Assembly (NCBI GenBank): GCA_024405875.1
Contig: JAKSOA010000011.1
Coordinates: forward strand, 1 to 64,000
Direction of reading: 5' to 3'
Origin: Paludibacteraceae bacterium
Lineage (GTDB): Bacteria; Bacteroidota; Bacteroidia; Bacteroidales; Paludibacteraceae
Length of the DNA stretch: 64,000 nt
In this document: positions 45,612 through 55,394 of the stretch, piece after piece
Layout of the letters: each line of letters begins with the position of its first letter
How positions within the stretch are numbered: the first letter of the stretch is position 1
Made by a program: the position numbers and the translations under genes
Notes under the pieces: generated by a model
What the model was told of the DNA's origin: nothing
Databases searched by the model: none
What the model saw: only the letters and a program-made list of their open reading frames with translations

Positions 45612-46955
45612 ATGAAGACATTTAGGTTAGGTGGTGTACATCCACATGATAATAAAATAACGGCGGCGGTGCCATTTCGGAAAGTTCCCGTGCCTGAAGA
45701 GGTTACAATTCCTCTTGACCAGCACATAGGAGCGCCCGCTACAGTTTGCATAGCCGTAGGAGACAAGGTTAAGGCGGGACAGACAATAGGCAACCCCGGT
45801 GGATTTGTGTCAGCGGCTGTCCACAGTTCTGTAAGCGGTACAGTCAAAAGAATTGACCGTGTGCGTGACGCTTGGGGAGTTTATCACCCTTGCGTAATAA
45901 TAACTGTTGAGGGTGATGAGTGGCTTGAAGGCATAGATACCTCTGACACACTTGTCAAGGAGTGCGCGCTTGAGCCAAAGGAGATTCTTGATAAGATTAC
46001 CGCATCGGGCATAGTTGGTTTGGGCGGAGCCTGCTTCCCTACTCAGGTGAAACTTATGCCGCCAAAAGATTGCAAGATTGACACTCTTATAGTTAACGCC
46101 GTTGAATGCGAACCATATCTTACTCATAACCACCGTCTTATGCTTGAGAAGGGCGATGAGATTATGGTCGGTGTCCAGATTCTTCTAAAGGCTTTAGGCA
46201 TTAAGAAAGCCATTATTGGCGTTGAGAATAACAAGAGAGACGCTATTGAGCATTTGCAGTCACTGCTGCCCACATATAATATAAGTGGCTATGACATAGA
46301 GGTTACGCCACTCAAACTTAAATATCCGCAAGGTGGTGAGAAGCAACTTATACAGGCTCTGACAGGTCGTGTGGTACGTAGCGGAGCCATTCCGGCGGCT
46401 ACAGGTGCGGTGGTTCAAAACGTAGCCACAGTATTTGCCGTTTATGAAGCGGTTCAGAAAAACAAGCCAATAACAGAGATTGCCCTTACCGTAAGTGGTA
46501 AGAGAGTGGCTAATCCTGGCAACTTCATTCTAAGAATAGGAACCCCTTTAAGTGCCGCAGTTGATATGGCTGGCGGTATCCCCGATGGCACAGGCAAACT
46601 TATATGCGGTGGTCCTATGATGGGACGCTCAATGGTTCACCTGAACACACCTGCAAACAAACGCACATCAGCGGTTGTAATGCTTGATGAGAGTGAGGCG
46701 GTGCGTGGCAAGGTTGAGAACTGCATACGCTGCGGAAAGTGTGTTGAGGCGTGCCCTATGGGGCTTGAGCCATATCTGCTTTCCAAGATGAGCAAGATGG
46801 AGATGTATGATGAGGCTGAGCAGCATCAGATTTTTGACTGTATTGAGTGCGGTTGCTGCGCATTCTCCTGCCCAAGTAACCGTCCCCTCCTTGATTATGT
46901 ACGCTTAGGCAAAGCACAAGTAATGTCTATAATGAAATCCAGAAACAATAAATAA
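45612..46955 (+). CDS. rnfC: Rnf complex subunit C
   Basis: The 447 residues have the N-terminal domain VHPHDNKITAA, the NADH/FMN-binding region GLGGACFPTQVKLMP and VNAVECEPYLTHNH, the SLBB-like middle part, and two 4Fe-4S motifs (CIRCGKCVEACPMG and CIECGCCAFSCPS). RnfC binds NADH and FMN at the cytoplasmic face. Length is normal. Confidence 0.97.
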   Translation: MKTFRLGGVHPHDNKITAAVPFRKVPVPEEVTIPLDQHIGAPATVCIAVGDKVKAGQTIGNPGGFVSAAVHSSVSGTVKRIDRVRDAWGVYHPCVIITVEGDEWLEGIDTSDTLVKECALEPKEILDKITASGIVGLGGACFPTQVKLMPPKDCKIDTLIVNAVECEPYLTHNHRLMLEKGDEIMVGVQILLKALGIKKAIIGVENNKRDAIEHLQSLLPTYNISGYDIEVTPLKLKYPQGGEKQLIQALTGRVVRSGAIPAATGAVVQNVATVFAVYEAVQKNKPITEIALTVSGKRVANPGNFILRIGTPLSAAVDMAGGIPDGTGKLICGGPMMGRSMVHLNTPANKRTSAVVMLDESEAVRGKVENCIRCGKCVEACPMGLEPYLLSKMSKMEMYDEAEQHQIFDCIECGCCAFSCPSNRPLLDYVRLGKAQVMSIMKSRNNK

Positions 46956-46962
46956 TTGAATA

Positions 46963-47970
46963 ATGTACATCTCCCCTTCCCCACATACTCACGCTAATGT
47001 AAGTGTACAGAAATGTATGCGAAACGTGCTTATAGCGCTGCTGCCTGCATACATTGCGTCACTCTACTATTTTGGCATCGGGGCGCTTGTTGTGAGTCTT
47101 ATAAGTGTAGCCTCCTGCGTAATCTTTGAGTTTCTGATTACAAAATATCTGCTGAAGAGAGAGAACACTATCTCTGACCTATCAGCAGTGGTCACAGGAT
47201 TACTGCTTGCGTTCAATCTGCCGTCAAACCTTCCTTGGTGGATTGTGGTACTTGGAGCGTTGTTTGCAATAGGCATAGGCAAGATGGCGTTCGGCGGACT
47301 TGGCAACAACCCGTTCAACCCCGCTCTTGTAGGACGTGTGTTCCTGCTTATATCATTCCCCGCTCAAATGACAACGTGGCCACGCCCCATACCTTTTAAC
47401 ACAGCATATCTTGATGCTGAGACGGGAGCAACGCCACTCTCATATATGAAAGAACTTGCACAATTAGATGTTGACACCACATCATCAGCCACGGCACTGA
47501 GAAACGCCGCTTCAACCCTTGAATCTGTCCCTGACTACCTGCACCTGCTTACAGGTAATATAGGAGGCAGTATGGGTGAGGTTTGCGCCGTAGCCTTGAT
47601 TATTGGTTTCATCTATCTGCTTTGCACCAAGACAATAACATGGCACATACCGGTAAGCATACTTGCCACAGTGGCACTGTTCACCTGGCCTCTGCACGCC
47701 TGCAATCCTTTGACAATGGTTGACCCTCTTACACAGATTCTTACAGGAGGTCTGCTGCTTGGCTCAATATTTATGGCTACAGACTACGCCACATCACCAA
47801 TGACACATTGCGGGCAGATAATATACGGCATAGGCATTGGGGTAATAACAGTTGTCATAAGAACCTGGGGCAGTTACCCTGAGGGTATGTCATTCGCCAT
47901 ACTCATTATGAACGGCATTACACCGCTTATTAACCATTATGTCAGACCTAAACAGTTTTCAAAATTATGA
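46963..47970 (+). CDS. rnfD: Rnf complex subunit D
   Basis: The 335 residues span about nine membrane helices, beginning ISPSPHTHANVSVQKCMRNV. The covalent FMN attachment motif is in DAETGATPLSYMK. NPFNPALVGRVFLL and MATDYATSPMTHCG are conserved. It is homologous to NqrB and forms part of the ion-pumping core. Confidence 0.97.
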   Translation: MYISPSPHTHANVSVQKCMRNVLIALLPAYIASLYYFGIGALVVSLISVASCVIFEFLITKYLLKRENTISDLSAVVTGLLLAFNLPSNLPWWIVVLGALFAIGIGKMAFGGLGNNPFNPALVGRVFLLISFPAQMTTWPRPIPFNTAYLDAETGATPLSYMKELAQLDVDTTSSATALRNAASTLESVPDYLHLLTGNIGGSMGEVCAVALIIGFIYLLCTKTITWHIPVSILATVALFTWPLHACNPLTMVDPLTQILTGGLLLGSIFMATDYATSPMTHCGQIIYGIGIGVITVVIRTWGSYPEGMSFAILIMNGITPLINHYVRPKQFSKL

Positions 47971-48554
47971 GCAAAGCACAAGATAAATTCTGGCCAATGG
48001 TTCTCTCCCTGACCCTGATAGCACTTATCTCAGGAGGTCTGCTTGCCGTTGTCTATGACCTTACAAAGGAGCCTATTGAAAATTCAAAAGAGATTTCAAG
48101 ACAGAAGAACCTGAAGATGGTTCTGCCTGAGTTTGACACAATTAAAGATACTGTGTTTTCATTTAAGAGTTATGACACAAATCTTGAGATTCCAGCCTCA
48201 ATAGCCTATAAAGACGGAGAGGTCTCCGGTTACGCCTTTTACACTGAAGAGAACGGCTATGGTGGCGCTGTTAAGGTTCTTACCGGTTTCTCCCCCGATG
48301 GCACAATAGTTAATTACGCCATTATGGAGCATCAGGAGACTCCGGGTCTTGGCGCCAAGGCAGACAAATGGTTTAAAGTTTCAATTGCAGGCGGAAACGC
48401 ATATACAACATACACAGTCACAAAAGATGGCGGCAATGTTGACGGAATAACAGCCGCTACAATAACCTCAAGAGCGTTTTTGAAGGCTGTAAACAGAGCA
48501 GGTTACACCTACAGGTCAATAACCGTGATAGAAAAGGAGGCGACAGATGAATAA
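47967..48554 (+). CDS. rnfG: Rnf complex subunit G
   Basis: The 195 residues have one N-terminal membrane helix and a periplasmic FMN-binding domain. The flavinylation site is DGITAATITSRAFL, and YGGAVKVLTGFSPDG and QETPGLGAKA are typical. Flavinylation would require ApbE, not encoded in this window. It overlaps rnfD by 4 bp and rnfE by 8 bp. Confidence 0.96.
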   Translation: MSKAQDKFWPMVLSLTLIALISGGLLAVVYDLTKEPIENSKEISRQKNLKMVLPEFDTIKDTVFSFKSYDTNLEIPASIAYKDGEVSGYAFYTEENGYGGAVKVLTGFSPDGTIVNYAIMEHQETPGLGAKADKWFKVSIAGGNAYTTYTVTKDGGNVDGITAATITSRAFLKAVNRAGYTYRSITVIEKEATDE

Positions 48555-49134
48555 ATTAAAAATTATAGCGAACGGTCTCATTAAAGAGAACCCCACATTT
48601 GTACTTATGCTGGGTATGTGCCCTACTCTTGGCACCACCACAAGCGCGCTTAACGGAATGGGAATGGGTCTTGCCACTATGTTTGTGCTTATATGCTCAA
48701 ACGCGGCAATATCATCGGTACGTAATCTAATACCCGACAAGGTTCACATTCCAGCCTATGTAATTATAATAGCCGCCTTTGTAACAATACTTCAACTATG
48801 TATGCAGGCTTACCTGCCACTACTCTACGCAAGTCTCGGACTCTTCATACCTCTTATAGTTGTGAACTGTATAGTACTTGGGCGTGCGGAGGCGTTTGCC
48901 GCAAAGAACGGCGTTTTTGATTCCGCACTTGACGGTCTTGGCATAGGGCTTGGATTCACATTAGCACTGACAATTCTTGGTGCCGTGCGTGAACTGCTTG
49001 GCACAGGAATGATTTTCGGGCTCTCCGTATTCCCTGAGGATTATGGAATGCTGCTCTTCATTCTCGCTCCAGGAGCGTTTATTACACTTGGGTTATTGAT
49101 AGCACTTAAAAATATATGGTTCACTACGTATTGA
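48547..49134 (+). CDS. rnfE: Rnf complex subunit E
   Basis: This 195-residue six-helix protein shows ENPTFVLMLGMCPTLGTTT, LFIPLIVVNCIVLGRAEAFA and FTLALTILGAVRELLGTG. It is homologous to NqrD and shares a buried Fe-S site with RnfA. The 3' end overlaps rnfA by 19 bp. Confidence 0.97.
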   Translation: MNKLKIIANGLIKENPTFVLMLGMCPTLGTTTSALNGMGMGLATMFVLICSNAAISSVRNLIPDKVHIPAYVIIIAAFVTILQLCMQAYLPLLYASLGLFIPLIVVNCIVLGRAEAFAAKNGVFDSALDGLGIGLGFTLALTILGAVRELLGTGMIFGLSVFPEDYGMLLFILAPGAFITLGLLIALKNIWFTTY

Positions 49135-49691
49135 TATTCATCGCCGCAGTATTTGTTAACAACATAGTACTGGCTCAGTTCTTAGGAATTTGTCCGTTCC
49201 TCGGTGTCTCAAAAAAGATTGACACAGCGCTTGGAATGACAGCCGCCGTCGCATTTGTAATGGTGCTCTCAACACTATGCACATTCCTGTTGCAAAAATA
49301 TGTTCTTGACCCGCTTGGGCTTGCATTTTTGCAAACACTTGCCTACATACTTGTTATTGCGGCGCTTGTGCAAATGGTTGAGATTATACTTAAGAAGGTC
49401 TCCCCTGCCCTTTACAGTGCCTTGGGTATATTCCTACCTCTGATAACCACAAACTGCACCATTCTTGGCGTTGCCATTATGGTTATACAAAAAGATTTCA
49501 CAATGCTTGAGAGCCTTGTATTCGCATTCTCAACAGCAGTTGGCTTTGGTCTCGCCCTGACAATTTTCGCAGGCATACGTGAGCAGTTGCGATTCTCTGA
49601 ACTGCCAAAATCAATGGAAGGTACCCCCATAGCACTTATTACAGCCGGCATACTTGCTATGGCGTTTATGGGATTCAGCGGAGTGGTTTAA
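49116..49691 (+). CDS. rnfA: Rnf complex subunit A
   Basis: This 191-residue six-helix protein shows NNIVLAQFLGICPFLGVSK, FLPLITTNCTILGVAIM and GLALTIFAGIREQLRFSE. It is homologous to NqrE and completes the complex. The TAA stop is followed immediately by a long AATTAAC/AATTAAT array. Confidence 0.97.
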   Translation: MVHYVLIFIAAVFVNNIVLAQFLGICPFLGVSKKIDTALGMTAAVAFVMVLSTLCTFLLQKYVLDPLGLAFLQTLAYILVIAALVQMVEIILKKVSPALYSALGIFLPLITTNCTILGVAIMVIQKDFTMLESLVFAFSTAVGFGLALTIFAGIREQLRFSELPKSMEGTPIALITAGILAMAFMGFSGVV

Positions 49692-49772
49692 TTAACAATT
49701 AACAATTAATAATTAATAATTAATAATTAATAATTAGCAATTAACCGATTAACCAGTTAACCGATTAACCAG
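49690..49772. repeat. Long 7-bp array turning into an 8-bp array
   Basis: AATTAAC twice, AATTAAT four times, AATTAGC, then AATTAACC, GATTAACC, AGTTAACC, GATTAACC. The array runs from the rnfA stop almost to the next start codon. Confidence 0.95.
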
Positions 49773-49778
49773 TAAAAT

Positions 49779-50141
49779 ATGAGTAAAAACCTGATAATAT
49801 TATTAACACTTCTACTCTTTGTGGCATCGGGGTACGCAAAAAAGAAGGCGGCTGACACTGACGCTGAGGTGACTGTGACTTTTCTTGTAATGATGGACAA
49901 AGATGCCAAAAGCAAGATTTCCAAAGCGTTGGACGGGCAGGACGGCATACTTAGCAGTAAGATTGACACGCAGAAACAGGAGGTTGTGGTTACTTTTGAC
50001 GCCTATAAGAACACGGTAAGTAACCTGCAAAATATGTTCAAAGAGGCTGGTTACACAGCAAGCGCCCTTGAGGTCGGCTGTTTCGGTTCACCTGAGGGCT
50101 GCCTCAATGCAAAGCACTACATAAACAACTCTATGCCGTAA
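49779..50141 (+). CDS. Secreted HMA-like small protein without CxxC
   Basis: The 120 residues have a signal peptide (LIILLTLLLFVASGYA). A ferredoxin-like alpha-beta domain follows (VTVTFLVMMDKDAKSKISK, QKQEVVVTFDAYK, MFKEAGYTASALE), resembling heavy-metal-associated domains. The metal-binding CxxC after the first strand is absent; the only cysteines are late (GCFGSPEGCL). Whether it binds a metal is therefore open. It follows the rnf operon and could be cotranscribed. Confidence 0.65.
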   Translation: MSKNLIILLTLLLFVASGYAKKKAADTDAEVTVTFLVMMDKDAKSKISKALDGQDGILSSKIDTQKQEVVVTFDAYKNTVSNLQNMFKEAGYTASALEVGCFGSPEGCLNAKHYINNSMP

Positions 50142-50298
50142 AATAATTAGTAATTAGTAATTAACGTGCAAGCCGAATACAGACAAACTTGTTTGTATGT
50201 TGAGGCGAAGCCGTTAATCACGAGCGAAGCGAGTAATTAAGATTTTTTTGCAATTGTTTTTATTTTTATTAACTTTACGAGGTTAAAATTCATTTACT
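50142..50298. promoter_or_regulatory. phoH promoter region with small palindromes
   Basis: AATTAGT repeats, ACAAAC-TT-GTTTGT (50183-50196), GGC-GAA-GCC (50204-50212) and outer arms TTAACG (50161-50166) and CGTTAA (50212-50217) form a compact palindromic element. Then TTTG (50247-50250), 19 bp and TAACTTTA (50270-50277) give a near-consensus promoter 22 bp before phoH. Confidence 0.6.
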
Positions 50299-51624
50299 AT
50301 GGGGGCAAAGAAAAATTTTGTGCTTGACACAAACGTAATCCTGCATGATTTCAAGTGCATCTACAATTTCCAGGAGAATGACATCTATATTCCAATGGTG
50401 GTTCTTGAGGAACTTGACAAGTTCAAGAAAGGCAATGATGAGATTAACTATAATGCACGTCAGTTTGCCCGTGAACTTGATGAAATATCTGATAATGACT
50501 TCTTTAAGAAAGGAGCATCACTTGGCGAGGGGTTAGGCAGACTCTTCATAGCACTACCTCATCAGGCATCAGAGAGAGTACAGAACGCATTTATTGACAA
50601 GATTCCTGACCACCGTATTCTTGCGTTCACTGACTACCTCACACAATCAGACAAGAAGCACAAGACTATACTTGTTACCAAAGATATAAATCTTAGAATG
50701 AAGGCTCGCGCCCTTGACCTACCTTCAGAGGATTATTATAATGACAAGATTACAAGCAAAGATATATTTGAGAAGGCGCACGAGGTGTTTGAAGGCATTG
50801 ACGGCAATGTTATTGACCGTATGTACAGCACCGCCGCAGGTGTTCCCATCACTACGTTTGATTTTCACAAAGACATACTTCCAAACCAATATTTTGTATT
50901 AAAGAGTGAGCGTAACTCTATAATGGCTCGCTATAATCCTGAGTATGACACTGTTGTAAAAGTTGCAAAGGAACGTGCATTTGGCATTGAGCCACGCAAC
51001 TCAGAGCAGGCGTTTGCAATGAACGCACTCCTTGATGACAATGTAAAACTTGTTTGCATAACAGGTAAGGCTGGTACAGGCAAGACCCTTCTTGCCCTTG
51101 CGGCGGCAATTGAAAAGCGTAATGAGTACAAGCAGATACTTCTTGCCCGTCCTATCATTGCATTGGGAAACAAAGATTTAGGTTATCTTCCTGGAACAGA
51201 GAAAGAGAAAATCACTCCTTATATGCAGCCTCTTTTTGACAACTTGAACGTCATAAAAAACCAATTCGGCTCTGACAGTCGTGAGAATCTTGCCATAATG
51301 GATATGCAGGCATCGGGGCAACTTGTGATAGAGGCGTTAGCCTACATAAGAGGACGCAGCCTGAGCAACGCCTACATAATAGTTGACGAGGCGCAAAACC
51401 TCACCCCACACGAGATTAAGACCATAATAACACGTGCCGGAGAGAACACAAAGGTTGTCTTTACCGGTGACGTACAGCAAATTGACCAACCGTACCTTGA
51501 TATGCTCTCAAACGGATTGGTCTATACTATTGATAAAATGCGCGGACAAGAGATATTCGCTCACGTTAACCTTGTAAAGGGAGAGAGAAGTTACCTGTCT
51601 GAATTGGCAAGCAACCTTTTATAA
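50299..51624 (+). CDS. PhoH family protein with PIN domain
   Basis: The 441 residues combine an N-terminal PIN domain (FVLDTNVILHD, VVLEELDKFKKG, ILVTKDINLRMKARAL) with a C-terminal PhoH ATPase. The latter has Walker A CITGKAGTGKTLLALAA and Walker B NAYIIVDEAQNLTPHE. Such PIN-PhoH proteins couple RNA unwinding with nuclease activity. It starts at ATG 50299 after a near-consensus promoter. Confidence 0.94.
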   Translation: MGAKKNFVLDTNVILHDFKCIYNFQENDIYIPMVVLEELDKFKKGNDEINYNARQFARELDEISDNDFFKKGASLGEGLGRLFIALPHQASERVQNAFIDKIPDHRILAFTDYLTQSDKKHKTILVTKDINLRMKARALDLPSEDYYNDKITSKDIFEKAHEVFEGIDGNVIDRMYSTAAGVPITTFDFHKDILPNQYFVLKSERNSIMARYNPEYDTVVKVAKERAFGIEPRNSEQAFAMNALLDDNVKLVCITGKAGTGKTLLALAAAIEKRNEYKQILLARPIIALGNKDLGYLPGTEKEKITPYMQPLFDNLNVIKNQFGSDSRENLAIMDMQASGQLVIEALAYIRGRSLSNAYIIVDEAQNLTPHEIKTIITRAGENTKVVFTGDVQQIDQPYLDMLSNGLVYTIDKMRGQEIFAHVNLVKGERSYLSELASNLL

Positions 51625-51632
51625 TTTTTTTT

Positions 51633-52847
51633 ATGAGAACATCACTCCTAAAGGGACTAATCCTTTCTATTTGTATAATCTGCGGAATTTCAACAACTTA
51701 CGCAGAAGAGCAACGCCTGTTGAGTGACAGCGCCACGGTATCTCTGCTAACTTGCTCTCCCGGCACTGAGATTTATGAGCTTTTCGGGCATTCAGGAATC
51801 CGTGTGTTTGACAAGGAGAAGAACATTGACGTAACATTCAACTACGGACTGTTTGACTTCAACCAAGATGACTTCATTTACCGCTTTGTACGTGGCAAGA
51901 CAGATTATGAGGTTGGCGTAACATCTACAGACTACTTCCTCCATACCTATATAGAACGTGGTTCAGGCGTTATGGAGAGCGTTCTAAATCTTACACAGAG
52001 TGAGAAAGAGAGCATCTGGCTCTATCTTATGGAGAATATCCAGCCAGAGAACAAGACCTACCGCTATAATTTCATATTCAATAACTGTGCCACCAAACTG
52101 CGTGATATATTTGACCAGAATGTGTCAGGCGTAAAATCCTACCCCGATGTCTCAGGCTCACTGTCATTCCGTGAGGCGGTTGGGCTATATACTAAGACTT
52201 CTCCGTGGAGTCAGTTCGGCGTTGACATCTGCCTTGGCAGAGGAATGGACCGCGACGCCACTACATACGAGAAAATGTTCCTGCCAGAGATACTCGGCAA
52301 TACAATAAACCAAAGTACCGTTATGGTTGGTGACTCAACATTCAACCTTGTGAGCCAGATAAACACCATTAATGAGAATACGCTTGAGAACCCCGCACCT
52401 TTCATATCACCACTTGCATTGGGTATAATTCTGTGCGTTTTGGTTCTGATTCTCTCACTCTACGGATTGTGGAAGAAATTGGATTTAAGATGGTTTGATG
52501 CCATAATATTCAGCATTAACGGACTTTTCGGATGTTTGGTGTTATTCCTCATTCTATTCTCAAAGCACCCGTTCACATTCGCCAACTTCAATATAATATG
52601 GTTGAATCCGCTCTTCTTCTGCCCTCTGTTATTCGTCATATTCAAGAGGTTACAGAAATATGAGTTCATATATTACGCAATTGTGAGCATTGTCCTTGTT
52701 CTATTCCTGTTCGGAAGCAATATGCTAAGTCAGGAGTTCAATGACGCTGTTTATCCGTTCACAATAATATTCCTACTCAGAGCACTTTCATACGTCATTA
52801 ACTGGGGTTACAGATTAGATGCTCAGAAGGAGCATACCCTGTCATAA
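51633..52847 (+). CDS. Lnb-like periplasmic DUF4105 membrane protein
   Basis: The 404 residues have a signal peptide, then a periplasmic DUF4105 domain: SPGTEIYELFGHSGIRVFD, NYGLFDFNQDDFIYRFVRG, and the likely catalytic cysteine in FIFNNCATKLRDIFD. About five C-terminal membrane helices follow. The domain is related to Lnb, which moves an acyl chain on bacterial lipoproteins; that role is possible here but not shown. It lies 8 bp after phoH. Confidence 0.85.
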   Translation: MRTSLLKGLILSICIICGISTTYAEEQRLLSDSATVSLLTCSPGTEIYELFGHSGIRVFDKEKNIDVTFNYGLFDFNQDDFIYRFVRGKTDYEVGVTSTDYFLHTYIERGSGVMESVLNLTQSEKESIWLYLMENIQPENKTYRYNFIFNNCATKLRDIFDQNVSGVKSYPDVSGSLSFREAVGLYTKTSPWSQFGVDICLGRGMDRDATTYEKMFLPEILGNTINQSTVMVGDSTFNLVSQINTINENTLENPAPFISPLALGIILCVLVLILSLYGLWKKLDLRWFDAIIFSINGLFGCLVLFLILFSKHPFTFANFNIIWLNPLFFCPLLFVIFKRLQKYEFIYYAIVSIVLVLFLFGSNMLSQEFNDAVYPFTIIFLLRALSYVINWGYRLDAQKEHTLS

Positions 52848-52865
52848 TCATACACAACATTACAT

Positions 52866-52902
52866 AAAAGAAGCGGAACTTAATAAAAGTCCCGCTTCTT
52901 TT
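52866..52902. terminator. Bidirectional terminator
   Basis: AAAAGAAGCGG-AACTT and AAGTC-CCGCTTCTTTT pair with one mismatch around a short loop. A-rich and T-rich flanks lie on both sides, so it can serve both the DUF4105 gene and the convergent winged-helix gene. Confidence 0.8.
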
Positions 52903-52919
52903 ATATCTTAAAGAGAAAA

Positions 52920-53117
52920 TTAAGAGAGAGCGACAAATACCTCTTTCTCATTCTCCTCAATAGAGATTTTACCCTCACGGAGTAACCAACCGAAAGCAGC
53001 GTAAGCCTCTTTATCAGTAAGCTTGGTTGCCTTCTTGATTTGTTTAACTTCTACAGCCTTGCCAGCTGCGTTAAGACATTGCCATACAAGGCCTGCATTT
53101 GCACCAACGTTTTGCAT
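52920..53117 (-). CDS. Winged-helix DUF2582 protein
   Basis: The 65 residues (GANAGLVWQCLNAAGKAVEV, IKKATKLTDKEAYAAFGWL, REGKISIEE) form a small winged helix of the DUF2582 type. It is presumably a DNA- or RNA-binding protein, and is common in Bacteroidetes. Its -7 box TACTTTTG is at 53155-53162 on the minus strand. Confidence 0.85.
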   Translation of the reverse strand: MQNVGANAGLVWQCLNAAGKAVEVKQIKKATKLTDKEAYAAFGWLLREGKISIEENEKEVFVALS

Positions 53118-53267
53118 AATAAAAATGTTTTTTATAGTTCTATTAATTCGGGGGCAAAAGTATATATATTTTTTTTATTTCAATGAATTTCAATTGTTAA
53201 AATTCAAAAATCTCAAAATCAAATACTTTTTTATTACAAAATAGTTTCTTAATAGAGGTAATTTTAC

Positions 53268-53275
53268 TACTTTTG
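53268..53275 (+). promoter_or_regulatory. -7 box of tRNA-Thr
   Basis: TACTTTTG fits TAnnTTTG, 22 bp before the tRNA. TTTC lies 19 bp upstream (53245-53248). Confidence 0.6.
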
Positions 53276-53297
53276 CACTGCCTTTATAAAGGCAAAC

Positions 53298-53370
53298 GCC
53301 TCATTAGCTCAGTCGGTAGAGCAACTCATTCGTAATGAGTAGGTCCGGGGTTCGAGTCCCCGATGAGGCT
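53298..53370 (+). tRNA. tRNA-Thr (anticodon CGT)
   Basis: This 73-nt cloverleaf has acceptor GCCTCAT/ATGAGGC, D arm GCTC...GAGC, anticodon stem ACTCA/TGAGT with loop TTCGTAA, T arm CGGGG-TTCGAGT-CCCCG, discriminator T. The anticodon CGT reads ACG. CCA is not encoded. Confidence 0.95.
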
Positions 53371-53400
53371 CTAAGCCACCTGTTTATGCATACCACCTAT

Positions 53401-53862
53401 TTATCTGTTGTCAACCTTCTCAGGGTATAAATCGTGGTTTTGAAGACGGAAGAACGCCATCTGCTCAAATTTGGTGCCGGGTTTTCCGTAGTTGCAGTAA
53501 GGGTCAATGCTCAAGCCTCCGCGTGGCATAAACTTACCCCACACCTCTATATATTTAGGGTCAAGAAGTTTTATTAAATCCTTCATAATTGTATTCACGC
53601 AGTTCTCGTGAAAATCACCGTGATTGCGATAACTGAAAAGATACAGTTTCAGAGATTTACTCTCTACAATTTTCTCATCAGGAATATAACTTATGTAGAT
53701 TGTGGCAAAATCTGGTTGTGACGTTATAGGGCACAGTGATGTGAACTCCGGGCAATTGAACTTAATGAAATAGTCATTGCCCTTGTGCCTGTTCTCAAAC
53801 GCCTCCAGCACCTGCGGTGCGTACTGCGTTGGGTACTCTGTATTTCCTGAACCTAATAGCAT
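53401..53862 (-). CDS. queF: preQ0 reductase QueF
   Basis: The 153 residues show [20 protein letters not shown] with the active-site cysteine, [21 protein letters not shown] (the QueF motif ES-K-K-Y), and [19 protein letters not shown]. This is the short single-domain form. It reduces preQ0 to preQ1 with NADPH in queuosine synthesis. It is 9 bp downstream of queC, with an AATTAAT array in the gap region. Confidence 0.95.
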   Translation of the reverse strand: MLLGSGNTEYPTQYAPQVLEAFENRHKGNDYFIKFNCPEFTSLCPITSQPDFATIYISYIPDEKIVESKSLKLYLFSYRNHGDFHENCVNTIMKDLIKLLDPKYIEVWGKFMPRGGLSIDPYCNYGKPGTKFEQMAFFRLQNHDLYPEKVDNR

Positions 53863-53871
53863 AATTAATAA

Positions 53872-54555
53872 TTAATAATTAATATTTCTCCTTTTTCCTT
53901 TCTCCTTTCTCATATACTCCTCCAGCCCTCTGCGTCTCAAGGTGCACGCCGGGCAATGTCCGCAGCCGTCACCTTTAATGCCGTTATAACAAGTCAACGT
54001 ATTCTCTCTAACATACTCCAAACGCCCCATCTTGTCTGCAAGTGCCCAAGTCTGAGCCTTATTGAGCCACATAAGAGGCGTGTGAATCTGAAAATTATAA
54101 TCCATTGCAAGGTTAAGTGTTGTGTTGAGTGACTTTATAAAGACGTCACGGCAATCTGGGTAGCCACTGAAATCTGTCTCACACACACCTGTAACTATGT
54201 TATCAATACCATTCACCTTTGCAAGAACAGCGGCAAAGGTAAGGAAAAGCATATTTCTGCCCTCAACGTATGAATTTGGCACCGATGCTCCATCGGGGAT
54301 TTTTTCATCAACCTCTATATCACTGCGGGTAAGAGAATTTGGGGCAAGTTGTGAGAGTAGTTCCATATCAAGAATATGGTGTTTCACACCTAAATCTTGT
54401 GCTATAGCGGCAGCACACTCTATCTCAGCCTTATGCCTCTGACCATAGTCAAAGGTAACTGCCTCAACATAATCAAAATTCTTCAACGCCCAAAACAGAC
54501 ACGTTGTAGAATCCTGACCACCACTAAACACTACTAATGATTTATTGCTTCTCAC
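53872..54555 (-). CDS. queC: 7-cyano-7-deazaguanine synthase QueC
   Basis: The 227 residues have the PP-loop [14 protein letters not shown] and the C-terminal zinc motif [38 protein letters not shown] is typical. The enzyme makes preQ0 from carboxydeazaguanine, ATP and ammonia. The C-terminus ([12 protein letters not shown]) is partly encoded by the AATTAAT repeat tract. The upstream gap carries AACTTTT repeats. Confidence 0.96.
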   Translation of the reverse strand: MRSNKSLVVFSGGQDSTTCLFWALKNFDYVEAVTFDYGQRHKAEIECAAAIAQDLGVKHHILDMELLSQLAPNSLTRSDIEVDEKIPDGASVPNSYVEGRNMLFLTFAAVLAKVNGIDNIVTGVCETDFSGYPDCRDVFIKSLNTTLNLAMDYNFQIHTPLMWLNKAQTWALADKMGRLEYVRENTLTCYNGIKGDGCGHCPACTLRRRGLEEYMRKEKGKRRNINY

Positions 54556-54584
54556 TTTTAACTTTTCTTTTTTAACTTTTAACT

Positions 54585-55367
54585 CTACTCATACGAGCCC
54601 ATTTTAAGCATTGCAACCTCTTCATCTGTGAGGAAACGCCAACGCCCGCGAGGAAGTTTGTATTTTGTAAGACCCGCAAAATATACGCGGTCAAGTTTCT
54701 CAATAGTGTAGCCGAAATGCTCAAACATACGGCGTACTATACGGTTACGCCCTGAATGAATCTCAATGCCTAATGTCATACGTTTTGTATCAGGAATATA
54801 TTCAAGCGCGTCTGCGTGAATAGGACCGTCTTCCAGAACAATGCCTTTAAGAAGTGCGTCAACGTGCTCCTGCTCCACAGGTTTGTCAAGAGTCACCTCA
54901 TAAATCTTTTTCTTTTCAAACTTAGGGTGTGTCAGTTTAGCGGTGAGTTCGCCATCGTTGGTAAGAAGAAGCACTCCCATAGTATTACGGTCAAGACGTC
55001 CTACCGGGTATAGCCTCTCCTTGCACGCCCCGGCAATTATATCAAGAACCGTTGTGCGTCCGTGCGGGTCAGTAACCGTTGACACACAGTTTTTCGGCTT
55101 ATTCAAAAGCACATAAACCATCTTCTGTGATTTTAGAAGTTGGTCGTGGAAATGAACAGTGTCTGTTGGCATCACCTTGGTACCCAACTCAGTAACAACC
55201 TTACCGTTTATACGCACTACACCAGCCTGAATAAGAGTGTCAGCCTCACGGCGTGAACAAACCCCGGCATTACCTAAAAAGCGGTTCAGGCGTATGCTTC
55301 CGTCATCAGCGTGCTTCACCACTGTCCTGCGACTGCGGTGCGCATTATTTCTTTCTTCACTTTTCAC
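54585..55367 (-). CDS. rRNA pseudouridine synthase (RluB/RsuA type)
   Basis: The 260 residues combine a basic N-terminus, an S4 domain ([21 protein letters not shown]), and a RsuA-type catalytic domain with the active Asp in [20 protein letters not shown] and later [18 protein letters not shown]. It isomerises a specific uridine in rRNA. The start is GTG at 55367, lying in an AAAGTGA repeat; no upstream ATG is in frame. Confidence 0.92.
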   Translation of the reverse strand: MKSEERNNAHRSRRTVVKHADDGSIRLNRFLGNAGVCSRREADTLIQAGVVRINGKVVTELGTKVMPTDTVHFHDQLLKSQKMVYVLLNKPKNCVSTVTDPHGRTTVLDIIAGACKERLYPVGRLDRNTMGVLLLTNDGELTAKLTHPKFEKKKIYEVTLDKPVEQEHVDALLKGIVLEDGPIHADALEYIPDTKRMTLGIEIHSGRNRIVRRMFEHFGYTIEKLDRVYFAGLTKYKLPRGRWRFLTDEEVAMLKMGSYE

Positions 55368-55394
55368 TTTTCTTTTTTCACTTTAAACTATCCT

